A stretch of DNA of 38,961 nucleotides from CAYJRR01 sp964372275 [NCBI: uncultured bacterium] (GCA_964372275.1 CAYJRR010000030.1:1-38961), one strand, 5' to 3'; shown: positions 23,442 through 31,295, counted from the stretch's first letter. Made by a program: numbers and translations. Notes: generated by a model from the sequence alone, not told the origin.

Positions 23442-25016
23442 TCAGCCGCGCCGGCGCCACGCGACGGCGCCCGCCAGGAGCGCGGCCCAGAGCGCCGATC
23501 CGATCGCCGCGCGGCCGGGGGCTGCGGCGCGCGTCGCCGTCAGCCGGCAGCCGCACCCGAGCGGACCGTCATCGCCGGGCTCGTCGGCGACCGAGATCGC
23601 CTGCGACAGCGATGCGGAGCCGCCCTGCTCGTCCACGACCGTGAGCGTCACCGTCAATTCGCCCCCGCGGCGGAAGGCGTGCTCGACGGTCGGACCGGAG
23701 GTGTAGTCGCCGCTGCCGTCGCCGAAGTCCCAGACGTAGGCGAGCTCCTCACCGTCGGGGTCGGACGATCCGGTGGCGTCGAGCGTCACCGCCTTTCCCT
23801 CCTCCGCCTCGGCGGGGAGGGTGAACGCGGCGGTCGGATCGGGGTTCTCGGGCGGATCGGCGATCCCGGTGTGGATGGCGGCGAGGTTGCGTGTGTCGCG
23901 GGCGAAGTGGGTCCGCGTCCACTCGTCGAACTCCTCCATCCGGGCCTGCATCGTGGCGTCCGACGGGCTGTCGGTCGAGCGGAGGATCACCACGTTGGAA
24001 ACCTGGAAGGCGCGCCGGCTGCGGTCGAACGACGGGGAGCGCTCCCCTTCGGCGGCGATCACGTCGTCGATCGAGATCGTCACCGACTTTCCGTCAATCG
24101 TGACCGGTCCGCCCGACATCACCTGCGGCGGGTCCTCCGGATCGCGGTTGGTTTCCGCGTCGGTGATCAGGAAGAAGTCGGGGACGGCGCTGGCGGGGAT
24201 CAGCCCCATCAGGTAGAGGTCGAGCGCCGAGTAGCCCGGCTGTCCGAACGAGTCGAAGTCGGTGGTGAAGGCGCCGCCATCCTTCTCCCAGTCGTTCCCC
24301 TCCATCCACGACCACTCGCTGTCGAGGAAGTAGGACCAGTGCCCCTCGTCGCGGCCGAGCAGCGCCTTCGCCGGGAGGTCCCCCTTCTCGACGTGCACGA
24401 AGGCGCCCCAGCGGTGACCGAACTCCTGCCCCCAGATCATGTCGAACATCACGTCGCGAAAGGAGGCGCCGAACTCGTCGTAGAGCTGGATCGAGTTCAT
24501 GAAGATGAAGCCCTGCAGTCCGTTCGCGTTGCCGAACGTCTCGGCGCCGGCGAAGTGCTGCATCCCGATGCCGCGCACGTCGTTGGCGATCGGCGAGTAG
24601 AAGGCGAAGAAGAAGTCGATGTCCCAGCCGAGGTAGACGGAGAGGAAGTCTGGATCGGCCTGCGGGAAGGCGTCGAAGAAAGCGTCGACCGCGCCGGAGA
24701 CGCAGTCCTCGAACCAGGAGTTGTCGGGGTTGCCGTCGCAATCGTTCGTCCCGTCGTCCTGGAGGTAGACGACGTTTCCGACCTGGGTCGCCGTCCAGCC
24801 CGGCGCGAAGGAGGCGAACGCCGGCGAGTCGGCGCGGGCCGCGAGGCGCGCGCGAAGTTTCTCGCCGAACTCGCGCGCGAAGGGGGTCGCGGTGACGTCG
24901 ATCTTGCGGAGATCGAGCGCGGCGGCCGCCGGCGCGGCCACGGCGGGAAGGGACGGGACGGTGGCAGCGAGGACGCAGCAGGCGGCGATCGGGGCGACGG
25001 CGTGGAACGGGCGCAT
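23442..25016 (-). CDS. Secreted metalloprotease-like PKD protein with MYXO-CTERM-type tail
   Basis: 524 residues. A signal peptide (about 1-28) leads to a domain of about 365 residues with 'WGQEFGHRWGAF' at about 195-206, which looks like an HExxH zinc site in which the first His is Gln (Q197-E198-F199-G200-H201). A PKD domain follows (about 395-480) with 'DATGSSDPDG', 'YVWDFGDGSG' and 'VTLTVVD'. The C-terminus has GCGC, a short spacer, a TM helix and RRR, the pattern of the MYXO-CTERM sorting signal, so it is probably surface-anchored by a rhomboid-like/sortase-type system. If Gln cannot ligand zinc, it may be a non-catalytic homologue. It is transcribed alone and ends at the terminator at 23329. 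Confidence 0.8.
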   Translation of the reverse strand: MRPFHAVAPIAACCVLAATVPSLPAVAAPAAAALDLRKIDVTATPFAREFGEKLRARLAARADSPAFASFAPGWTATQVGNVVYLQDDGTNDCDGNPDNSWFEDCVSGAVDAFFDAFPQADPDFLSVYLGWDIDFFFAFYSPIANDVRGIGMQHFAGAETFGNANGLQGFIFMNSIQLYDEFGASFRDVMFDMIWGQEFGHRWGAFVHVEKGDLPAKALLGRDEGHWSYFLDSEWSWMEGNDWEKDGGAFTTDFDSFGQPGYSALDLYLMGLIPASAVPDFFLITDAETNRDPEDPPQVMSGGPVTIDGKSVTISIDDVIAAEGERSPSFDRSRRAFQVSNVVILRSTDSPSDATMQARMEEFDEWTRTHFARDTRNLAAIHTGIADPPENPDPTAAFTLPAEAEEGKAVTLDATGSSDPDGEELAYVWDFGDGSGDYTSGPTVEHAFRRGGELTVTLTVVDEQGGSASLSQAISVADEPGDDGPLGCGCRLTATRAAAPGRAAIGSALWAALLAGAVAWRRRG

Positions 25017-25182
25017 CGGACCTCCGGGCGTGGCGGCGAAGAGGGAGGCAGAGGCTGCAACGGAGGTGCCACCGAGCGGACGTTCCGTGCGGCGAAATGG
25101 CTAGCGGTTACCGTCGGTTGTGAAAATGCGGCGCGGGCGCGCGAGGCGATCGCGACCGACCGTCACAGCCAAACTGGAGCAT

Positions 25183-26103
25183 CTAAGCCACGGTCGGCCC
25201 GCGGAGCCTGGCGATCTCGTCGCGGACGAGGCGTTCCAACGCGTCGGGGTCGAGCGACCGTGCCGACGCAGGACGCGGGAGGCTTCCCGGGCCGTCCCCG
25301 CACCGAGGCGTATCCGCGGCGGTCGCGATCGGGGGCTCGACCGTGGCCCGCGGCGAGCGCCTCGTCGAGTCGGCGTCTGTGTCGGCGCCCCGCAGCGACT
25401 CCGAGGGACGACTCTGGGAGCCGGCTGCACGGGCGAGGGGCCCGAGTCCCGCGGCCGCGCGCTTCTGGAGGAGCGTCGCGACGTCGGCTTCGGGGAGTCG
25501 GTTGACGCGCCCGAGCTGCCGCGCCGCAAGCTCGATCGTCGCCAGGTGCTCCACCAGCTCGACGCGCAGGTACGCCTGCTCGACGTCGACGCCGACGGCG
25601 ATCACGCCGTGGTTGGCGAGCAACGCCGCGTCGGCGTCGACGAGCGCAGCCGCCAGCCCCTCCTCCAGCGCGGGGCTCCCGGGAAGGGCGTAGCCGACGA
25701 GCGGCGCCCCCGGACCGAGCGAGACGATCGCCTCGGCGAGGATCGGCGTCGTCAGCGCAAGCCCCGCGACGGCGAAGCCGGTGGCGGTGGGAGGATGGGC
25801 GTGCACCACCGCCTTCGCGTCGGCGCGCTCGCGGTAGCAGCGCAGGTGCAGGTGCAACTCCGAGAACGGCTTCCCCGCGGTTCGCTGCCCGTCGAGGAGA
25901 TTCCCGTCCGCCGATAGGAGAAGCACGTCGTCCGCGCCGATCAGGCGCTTGGATACGGCGGTCGGCGTGGCCAGGATCCGCCCGTCGTCGAGCCGGACGG
26001 TGACGTTCCCGTCGTGGTTCGCGGCCCAGCCGCGCTTCCACAAGAGCCTCGAGGCCGATGCGATCGCCTCCCGCAGCCGCTGCTCGTCCGCCGGCAGCGT
26101 CAC
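25183..26103 (-). CDS. Class II aldolase with C-terminal encapsulation peptide (BMC cargo)
   Basis: 306 residues. The class II aldolase/adducin fold (about 1-215) shows the FucA-type active site: E82 in 'SELHLH', zinc ligands H101 and H103 in 'VVHAHPP' and H165 in 'ANHGV'. E. coli FucA cleaves fuculose-1-phosphate to DHAP and lactaldehyde; the substrate here is unknown. A Pro/Ser/Arg-rich linker (about 220-280) leads to an amphipathic helix, 'SLDPDALERLVRDEIARLRG' (283-302), that looks like an encapsulation peptide targeting the shell. It is the last gene of the T1-P-P-aldolase operon, overlapping the previous stop, and should supply aldehyde to the dehydrogenase at 29524. Confidence 0.9.
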   Translation of the reverse strand: MTLPADEQRLREAIASASRLLWKRGWAANHDGNVTVRLDDGRILATPTAVSKRLIGADDVLLLSADGNLLDGQRTAGKPFSELHLHLRCYRERADAKAVVHAHPPTATGFAVAGLALTTPILAEAIVSLGPGAPLVGYALPGSPALEEGLAAALVDADAALLANHGVIAVGVDVEQAYLRVELVEHLATIELAARQLGRVNRLPEADVATLLQKRAAAGLGPLARAAGSQSRPSESLRGADTDADSTRRSPRATVEPPIATAADTPRCGDGPGSLPRPASARSLDPDALERLVRDEIARLRGPTVA

Positions 26104-26420
26104 GCCCGGCCTCCCGGACCGCGGCGGGCGGCGCCGTCGAGCACCGATCCGTCCTCCATCTCCACCCGGTCGACGACCGCCATCACCACCGCGTGGATCG
26201 GATCGCTCTCCTTCCCCGCAAGCTGGCGCGCGGTGTTCCCTTCGCGCGAACAGAGGACGGTGTCACCGGGTCCGGCGCGGACCGTGTCGACCGCCAGGAA
26301 CAGGCGGCCGGCGTCCTTCCCCTTCGCGTCGATCGGCTGGCAGACGAGGACGATCTTTCCGTCGTAGCAGGCGTGCTTCTCCACCGCGACCGCGTTGCCG
26401 GTGATGCGCGCGAGGATCAC
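26100..26420 (-). CDS. BMC-P shell vertex protein (EutN/CcmL family), copy 3
   Basis: 106 residues. 'ILARITGNAVAVEKHACYDGKIVLVCQPI' and 'AVDTVRAGPGDTVLCSREGNTAR' are the signatures of EutN/CcmL pentamers, which cap the vertices of a BMC shell. It starts at GTG 26420, overlapping the previous stop (GTGA), and its own stop overlaps the aldolase start, so it is translationally coupled on both sides. The C-terminal 15 residues are Gly/Arg/Ala-rich. It is one of three distinct BMC-P genes; they may form mixed or alternative vertices. Confidence 0.93.
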   Translation of the reverse strand: MILARITGNAVAVEKHACYDGKIVLVCQPIDAKGKDAGRLFLAVDTVRAGPGDTVLCSREGNTARQLAGKESDPIHAVVMAVVDRVEMEDGSVLDGAARRGPGGRA

Positions 26421-26752
26421 GGCCGGTCTCCGCCGGGTTTCGTCCGGGCCTTCCGGGGTCCGTCCGCCAGGTCCGTGGCGTAGATCCCTTCGGCGAAGAT
26501 CTCCTCGGCGATCGCCACCACCGCGGCGTCGACCGGGACGAACGTCTCCGGCAGCGCCAGCGCCGCCTCCCGTCCGCCGACCCACCACACCACCTGTCCC
26601 GGCCCGGCGCTGAAGCGATCGGCCACGACGAACGGTTCTCCCACCGGGAGCATCGTCGTATCGACCGGCTGCGCCAGCAGCAGCTTCACCCCTTCGAGGC
26701 CGGGCGACTTCCGCTCGGCGACGACCGTTCCCAGCACGCGCGCCAGTTCCAT
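26417..26752 (-). CDS. BMC-P shell vertex protein (EutN/CcmL family), copy 2
   Basis: 111 residues from an ATG preceded by GAGGAGG. 'MELARVLGTVVAERKSPGLEGVKLLL' is the EutN/CcmL N-terminal strand pattern, followed by 'ADRFSAGPGQVVWWVGGREAAL' and 'PVDAAVVAIAEEI'. The stop is within the start of copy 3. It differs clearly from the other two BMC-P proteins, for example 'WWVGGREA' where the others have SGSSAR-like sequence, and has a longer charged tail, so it is not a simple recent duplicate. Confidence 0.92.
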   Translation of the reverse strand: MELARVLGTVVAERKSPGLEGVKLLLAQPVDTTMLPVGEPFVVADRFSAGPGQVVWWVGGREAALALPETFVPVDAAVVAIAEEIFAEGIYATDLADGPRKARTKPGGDRP

Positions 26753-26783
26753 CAGCGGCCCTCCTCGAGACGGTGGCGACGCG

Positions 26784-27362
26784 TCATCGCCGCCCCGTGA
26801 GGTTGGCGACCAGGTCGGCATGCGGCCGGGGGATCAGCTCCACGCCGACGAGGAACCCGTCCTGCTCGGCTCTCGCTTTCGCCGCGGCGACCGCCGCTTC
26901 CAGATCGGCGTGCGGCCCGGTCAGCGTGAAGTAGCCCTTGCCGCCGATCCCGTGGCCGAGGCGGATCTCGATCACCCGCACGTCGGCCGTCTTGGCGGCG
27001 ACGTCGGCGGCGGCGACGGTGGTGGCGAGGGAGAGCATCTCCACGATTGCCAGGGCGTCGACGTCGGGCACCTCGATCCTGCGACCGAGCGCGGCCACGA
27101 CGTCGGGGTGGACTTGCGGGAGGATCATCTGGTTGATCACCGTCGCGCCGCCGAGCGCCTTCCCTTCGGCGAGCGACTCCTCCACCGCCGCCACCTCGCC
27201 GGTGAAGACGAAGAGGTACTTTCCGGAGGAGACCGGCTCGGCGATCCGGACGGTGACCGGCGCGCGCTTGCTGACGGCATCGAGCACGCGCGCGCCGCGC
27301 CCGATGCTCGACAGCTCGAGCAGCGCGAGGGCCGGATCGGAGGACGGGGAGGCCGCGGGCAT
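26784..27362 (-). CDS. BMC-T shell protein, Haliangium T1-like
   Basis: 192 residues with two fused BMC domains (about 12-90 and 105-190): 'ALALLELSSIGRGARVLDAVSKRAPV' with pore loop 'EPVSSGKYLF', then 'ALAIVEMLSLATTVAAADVAAKTADV' with 'LGHGIGGKGYFTLTG'. Such tandem-domain proteins form pseudohexameric trimers in the shell facets. From memory, it resembles the T1 trimer of H. ochraceum rather than the double-stacked T2. The ATG at 27362 has no ribosome binding site within a plausible transcript, since the promoter at 27374-27402 puts the transcript start only a few bases before the ATG. It leads the operon T1-P-P-aldolase. Confidence 0.93.
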   Translation of the reverse strand: MPAASPSSDPALALLELSSIGRGARVLDAVSKRAPVTVRIAEPVSSGKYLFVFTGEVAAVEESLAEGKALGGATVINQMILPQVHPDVVAALGRRIEVPDVDALAIVEMLSLATTVAAADVAAKTADVRVIEIRLGHGIGGKGYFTLTGPHADLEAAVAAAKARAEQDGFLVGVELIPRPHADLVANLTGRR

Positions 27363-27373
27363 GAAGACCCCGC

Positions 27374-27402
27374 AGGATAGCGAAGCGGTCGGGGGAGGTA
27401 AA
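27374..27402 (-). promoter_or_regulatory. Candidate promoter of the BMC-T1 operon
   Basis: On the minus strand, TTTACC (complement of 27397-27402) lies 17 bases before TATCCT (complement of 27374-27379); each matches four of six consensus bases. The -10 ends only 11 bases before the ATG of the BMC-T1 gene, so the transcript would be leaderless or nearly so. Confidence 0.45.
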
Positions 27403-27419
27403 CGAGCGTGCCGCCGGGG

Positions 27420-27425
27420 TATACT
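27420..27425 (+). promoter_or_regulatory. Candidate -10 of the histidine-rich membrane protein gene
   Basis: TATACT matches five of six bases and ends nine bases before the GTG at 27434, again implying a leaderless or near-leaderless transcript. No consensus -35 is seen. The whole intergenic region with the divergent BMC-T1 gene is 71 bases. Confidence 0.4.
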
Positions 27426-27433
27426 GCGTAGTC

Positions 27434-28537
27434 GTGGCGCACGGGAAGGCGGTGGTCTGGTCCCCGGTGAGCTACGAGCCGGGTCGCCCATGGCTGTGGA
27501 GCCGCCCGATCGACCGCCTGTTCGTCGCCGGCGGCGGCTTCTTCCTCGTCGCGGCCGTCCTCGTGCCGCTTTCGCTGCTGCCGTCGGTCGGCCCTTCGCT
27601 CAACGCGCTGCTGCTGCACCTCTCGGTTCTGGTCAACTACCCGCACTACACCTCCACCTACCAGGTGATCGTCCGCGAGCGGGAGCGCCGGCCCGCAAGC
27701 TTCCGGACGCTCCTCTGGAGCGCCTTTCCGATGGCGGCGCTCCTGGTCGTCGCCGGCCGGTGGCCCGACCTCCTGTGGGGGGTCGTCGTCCGGGGCTACC
27801 TTACCTGGTCGGCCTACCACTACGCCGCGCAGCACTTCGGGATCGCCGCGATGTACTGCGCGCGCGCGGGGACGCCGCTGGGCGCCCGCGAGAAGGGACC
27901 GTTGCAGGCGGCCTTTCTCGGCGTCGGCGGCTTCATGATGCTGATGGCCAACACCGTCGGAGGCGACGCCGACCTGGCCGCTCGCGTCGTGGGGCTGACC
28001 GAAAACGGCGGGGAGGTGCCGATCGCCGGGTTTCCGTCGTGGATGTACGGCGTCGGCCTGGCCCTGGTCGCGGCGAGCGGCGTGGCGTTCGCCGTGGCCG
28101 AGCGGCGGTTCGCCGCCCGCACCGGACGGACCTTCCTGCGCGAGGTCTGGATGTTGTTCGCGACCAACCTCGCCTGGTTCGTCGTTCCGAACCTGCGCCT
28201 GCCGGGGGGAGAGGGTTGGATGTGGCCCGGTCTCGCCCTGTGCCTGTTGGGCCTGCCGCCGTTCTTCCACGGGCTCCAGTACATGGCGGTGACGGGCCAC
28301 CGCAGCCGGACGACCGGTCCGGTCCGTCCGATCTGGCTCTTCGCCGGACTGGTGGCCGCAGGCTATCTGTTGTTCCACGGCCCGGTGCCGCTCCTGCCGG
28401 CGATCGCGCCCGTCGACGCTACACGGGGGATCCTGCTCCTGGTGTCGGTGATCAACCTCCACCACTTCTGGATGGACGGCCTGATCTGGCGTCGGGCGCG
28501 CGTGGCGGCCCTCCCCGCGTCGCCGCCCGTGTCGTGA
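27434..28537 (+). CDS. Uncharacterised multi-pass membrane protein with conserved-looking histidines
   Basis: 367 residues with about eight TM helices. I do not recognise the family with confidence. Histidines cluster near membrane segments: 'NYPHYTSTY' (H71), 'YHYAAQHFG' (H129, H134), 'FFHGLQY' (H269) and 'NLHHFWMDGLIWR' (H343, H344, D348). This arrangement suggests a metal site in or near the membrane, as in membrane-bound oxygenases or desaturases, but the exact desaturase His boxes are absent. It lies between the two BMC operons on the opposite strand and is divergent from BMC-T1. Its stop is three bases from the convergent gene at 28541. A link to the compartment is guilt by association only. 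Confidence 0.75.
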   Translation: MAHGKAVVWSPVSYEPGRPWLWSRPIDRLFVAGGGFFLVAAVLVPLSLLPSVGPSLNALLLHLSVLVNYPHYTSTYQVIVRERERRPASFRTLLWSAFPMAALLVVAGRWPDLLWGVVVRGYLTWSAYHYAAQHFGIAAMYCARAGTPLGAREKGPLQAAFLGVGGFMMLMANTVGGDADLAARVVGLTENGGEVPIAGFPSWMYGVGLALVAASGVAFAVAERRFAARTGRTFLREVWMLFATNLAWFVVPNLRLPGGEGWMWPGLALCLLGLPPFFHGLQYMAVTGHRSRTTGPVRPIWLFAGLVAAGYLLFHGPVPLLPAIAPVDATRGILLLVSVINLHHFWMDGLIWRRARVAALPASPPVS

Positions 28538-28540
28538 TCC

Positions 28541-29335
28541 CTAGCGGCTGATGCCGACGCTGGGCCCGCCCGAGCCGGAGTTGGCGGGGCCGATCGTCGG
28601 AGGACGGCGCGGCAGCGGCGCCGTCACCACGGTCGTGTCGCCGCGTGCGACCTGCGATCCGGTGGAACGGTTGGTCGGGGCGAACCAGCCCGAGGTCTTG
28701 GAGCCGGTGAGCCAATCGAAGGCGCCCGCGGCGATGGGGAGCACGCTGCCGATGAACGACGCGGCGCCGGCCACCGTAGCGACCGTCGCGAGTACGCCGG
28801 CGGTGATTCCGACGGCGGCCCCTGCAGCCGCGACGGCCGGAAACGCGACCACCGCCAGTCCCCCGACGACTGCCGCCAGGGCGACGCCCGACGCGACGGC
28901 GGTCAGACCCGTGCGCCACTTTTCCGGCGTCGAGGCGTTCGGGTCCCGGATCGTGGTGTAGGCGACGGCGGCGTCGGCGCCGGCGAAGATCGCGTTGAAG
29001 ATGGGATTGATCCGGCCGAACGCCGCCGCGGCCTTTCCGGCGGAGGTGGAGATCCGGACGGCGAGCGGAATGCCGCGCTTCGCCCACTGGCGCGCGGCCG
29101 CGCGCCGGACCTGTCTCGAGGGGAACGAAGGACGGGTGACCCGTTCGATCCCCTTGAGGCTGTACTCGGTGGCGTCCTTCACGTCGTCGACGTTGGAGAG
29201 GCCGTTCCCGACGTCCTGGACCACCTGCAGCTCGGCCGGAAGCGACGGTTCCGGACGCTCCTGCGCCAGCGCCAGGACCGGCTCGGTGATCATCGTGACG
29301 GCGAGTCCGAGTGCGACCAGCGTGCGGTAGACCAT
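28541..29335 (-). CDS. Secreted Ala-rich hypothetical protein
   Basis: 264 residues. A signal peptide (about 1-24, 'TEPVLALAQ') is followed by a polar part and a stretch of about 75 Ala/Val-rich hydrophobic residues (about 130-205) that could make two or three membrane helices, then a Ser/Gly/Pro-rich end. I recognise no family. The ATG is preceded by a run of nine G and AGTC, an unusual Shine-Dalgarno context that could vary by slippage. It follows the aldehyde dehydrogenase gene on the same strand after 188 bases, so it may be in the same transcript or have its own promoter. Confidence 0.65.
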   Translation of the reverse strand: MVYRTLVALGLAVTMITEPVLALAQERPEPSLPAELQVVQDVGNGLSNVDDVKDATEYSLKGIERVTRPSFPSRQVRRAAARQWAKRGIPLAVRISTSAGKAAAAFGRINPIFNAIFAGADAAVAYTTIRDPNASTPEKWRTGLTAVASGVALAAVVGGLAVVAFPAVAAAGAAVGITAGVLATVATVAGAASFIGSVLPIAAGAFDWLTGSKTSGWFAPTNRSTGSQVARGDTTVVTAPLPRRPPTIGPANSGSGGPSVGISR

Positions 29336-29339
29336 GACT

Positions 29340-29348
29340 CCCCCCCCC
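29340..29348 (-). repeat. Nine-base G tract just upstream of a start codon
   Basis: A run of nine C on the plus strand, read as nine G on the minus strand, lies four bases before the ATG at 29335 and overlaps its likely ribosome binding site. Homopolymers of this length can slip in replication and alter spacing. Confidence 0.7.
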
Positions 29349-29523
29349 GCCTTGTCTTACTCCACCAAGTGTGCCACTCCGGACGCATCTTAAGGTATGG
29401 GAATTTCAAGGAAACTTGATGTCGGGCTGGGGCGGCTCGCCCCCGGAGTTGGGCGGGGGGCGGAGACGATCGAACCCAGCGGCGGGTGGGGGCGATGCCC
29501 CGCCGGAACGGCGCCGAACCCCG

Positions 29524-30969
29524 CTACACGATTCGGAAATACTCTTTCAGCGTGCAGCGCCGTTCGCGGGTGAAGTTGCGGACGGTGGTCAGTCCCTCGC
29601 CGGTGGGGCTGGCGATGGTGAAGGAGGTGTAGCCCTCTCCGCCGTAGCCGAGGCCGGCGAAGTTGGGGGCGTTTTTCACGTAGATCGAGCAGTCCATCAC
29701 GCGCGCCATGGTGTGCAGCGCCTCGATGTTGCGCGAGTACATCACCGCCGTGTGGCGGTAGCCGTGCTCGACGCGCTTGGCCATGGCGATCCCTTCGGCG
29801 GCATCGCGCACCCGCACCAGCGGCAGCACCGGCATCAGCATCTCGTTCTGCACGAACGGGTGGGTCTCTCCGTCGACCTCGACCAGGATGGTGCGCGGAT
29901 CGCCCGGCACGGGATGGTCGATCCGCTCCAAGATGAGCCGCGCGTCCTTGCCGACCCAATCCTTGTTCGGGTGGCCGTCCTTGAGCACGACCGACTCCAG
30001 GCGCTTGGTGAGCGCCGGCGGGAGGAGATAGGCGCCGTGCTCGGTCATCTTCTGCTTGAGCGTGTCGGCGATCCTGTCGACCGCCAGGATCTCCTTCTCC
30101 GCGGTGCAGATGATGTTGTTGTCGAGCGAGTGTCCGGCGACGCAGCCCGCCGCCGCGCGGTCGAGGTCGGCCGTCTCGTCGACGACGGCCGGCGGGTTCC
30201 CGGGTCCGCCGGCGATCGTCTTCTTGCCGGAGGCCATCGCCGCCTTGACCACCGCCGGCCCGCCGGTGACGACGAGCAGCTGGATCCCCTTGTGCTTCAT
30301 CAGGGCGGTGGCCGAGTCGAGCGTCGGCTCGGCGATCATCGTCAGCACGTTCGCCGGTCCGCCCGCGCGCACCGACGCCTCGTTCATCAGGTTGACCGTC
30401 TTCGCGCAGCACCCTTTGGCGTAGGGGTGCGGGTTGAAGACGACGCTGTTGCCGCCGGAGACCATCCCGATCCCGTTGTTGATGATCGTCTCGGTCGGGT
30501 TGGTGGTGGGGGTGATCGCGCCGATCACGCCGTACGGGGCGCGCTCCACCAGCATCAGTCCGTCATCGCCGGAGTAGGCGATCGGCTCCAGGAACTCCGG
30601 GCCGGGGGTCTTGTCGATCACCAGCCGGTTCTTGATCCGCTTGTCGGAGGCTCGTCCGAGGCCGGTCTCCTTCGGCGCCCATTCGGCGAGGAGATCGACG
30701 TGATCGCGGAGCGTCGACCGCATCTCCTCGATCATCCGCTTGCGGACCTCCAGCGGCGTGCGGGCGAGCTCGCCGTGGGCCTGCTTCGCCGCCGCAATCG
30801 CCTCGTCGAGGGTCTGGAAGACGCCGCCGTTCCGGTAGTCGATCTCGTCCGGCGCGACCGGGGTGCGCGGGCGGGCCGCCGGGGCCTGGCCCTCGGTCGC
30901 CAGACGCGAGACGACGTTCTCGACGATCTGCTGGATCTGGGCGCGGTCGAGGGGCAGGGCGGCGGGCAT
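29524..30969 (-). CDS. CoA-acylating aldehyde dehydrogenase (PduP/EutE type) with N-terminal encapsulation peptide
   Basis: 481 residues. 'LPLDRAQIQQIVENVVSRLA' (5-24) is an amphipathic helix like the PduP N-terminal targeting peptide, followed by a Pro/Ala linker. The aldehyde dehydrogenase fold follows with 'PYGVIGAITPTTNPTETIINNG' and the catalytic Cys C288 in 'NNIICTAEKE', the PduP/EutE form of the motif. It should convert an aldehyde to acyl-CoA with NAD+ and CoA inside the shell. It is the fourth gene of the T2-H-P-ALDH operon, seven bases after the BMC-P gene. No PduL-type phosphotransacylase or alcohol dehydrogenase, usual partners for cofactor recycling, is seen in the window. Confidence 0.94.
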   Translation of the reverse strand: MPAALPLDRAQIQQIVENVVSRLATEGQAPAARPRTPVAPDEIDYRNGGVFQTLDEAIAAAKQAHGELARTPLEVRKRMIEEMRSTLRDHVDLLAEWAPKETGLGRASDKRIKNRLVIDKTPGPEFLEPIAYSGDDGLMLVERAPYGVIGAITPTTNPTETIINNGIGMVSGGNSVVFNPHPYAKGCCAKTVNLMNEASVRAGGPANVLTMIAEPTLDSATALMKHKGIQLLVVTGGPAVVKAAMASGKKTIAGGPGNPPAVVDETADLDRAAAGCVAGHSLDNNIICTAEKEILAVDRIADTLKQKMTEHGAYLLPPALTKRLESVVLKDGHPNKDWVGKDARLILERIDHPVPGDPRTILVEVDGETHPFVQNEMLMPVLPLVRVRDAAEGIAMAKRVEHGYRHTAVMYSRNIEALHTMARVMDCSIYVKNAPNFAGLGYGGEGYTSFTIASPTGEGLTTVRNFTRERRCTLKEYFRIV

Positions 30970-30975
30970 CGGTGG

Positions 30976-31284
30976 CTACGCTCCGCCCGCTTTCTGGTAG
31001 AGGCGCCCCTCGCCGGTCTCGATCTCGTCGACGATCGCCATGATCACCGCGTCGCAGGGGCGGTCCTTGGTGGCGGCGGTCTGGCGCGCCGAGGAGCCGG
31101 TGGCGTAGAGCACCACCTCGCCGACCCCGGCGCCGACCGAATCGATCGCCACCACCATCCCCGAGCCGTCGACGAGCCCGCCGTCTTTCGTCGCGAGGTT
31201 CTTCACGACGTGGAGGCGCAACCCCTCGAGCTTTTCGTCCTTCTGGGTGGCGATCACCGTCCCGACGATGCGTCCGAGCTGCAT
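30976..31284 (-). CDS. BMC-P shell vertex protein (EutN/CcmL family), copy 1
   Basis: 102 residues. 'LGRIVGTVIATQKDEKLEGLRLHVV' and 'VGAGVGEVVLYATGSSARQTAATKDRPCDAVIMAIVDE' match the EutN/CcmL family almost throughout. From memory it is very close to the BMC-P of the main H. ochraceum shell locus. It caps shell vertices as pentamers. Twelve bases follow the BMC-H stop and seven precede the dehydrogenase start, so it is tightly embedded in the first BMC operon. Confidence 0.95.
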   Translation of the reverse strand: MQLGRIVGTVIATQKDEKLEGLRLHVVKNLATKDGGLVDGSGMVVAIDSVGAGVGEVVLYATGSSARQTAATKDRPCDAVIMAIVDEIETGEGRLYQKAGGA

Positions 31285-31295
31285 CGGGACGGACC

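Noticed and set aside
29361-29376. A TGGCAC on the minus strand upstream of the Ala-rich protein, resembling a -24 box
   Set aside because: At the required spacing the -12 position reads GTGGA and lacks the invariant GC, so it is not a sigma-54 promoter.
29489-29501. GGGGC-GAT-GCCCC inverted repeat after the aldehyde dehydrogenase gene as a possible terminator
   Set aside because: The stem is only five bases and there is no T-tract on either strand; at this GC content such repeats are common by chance.
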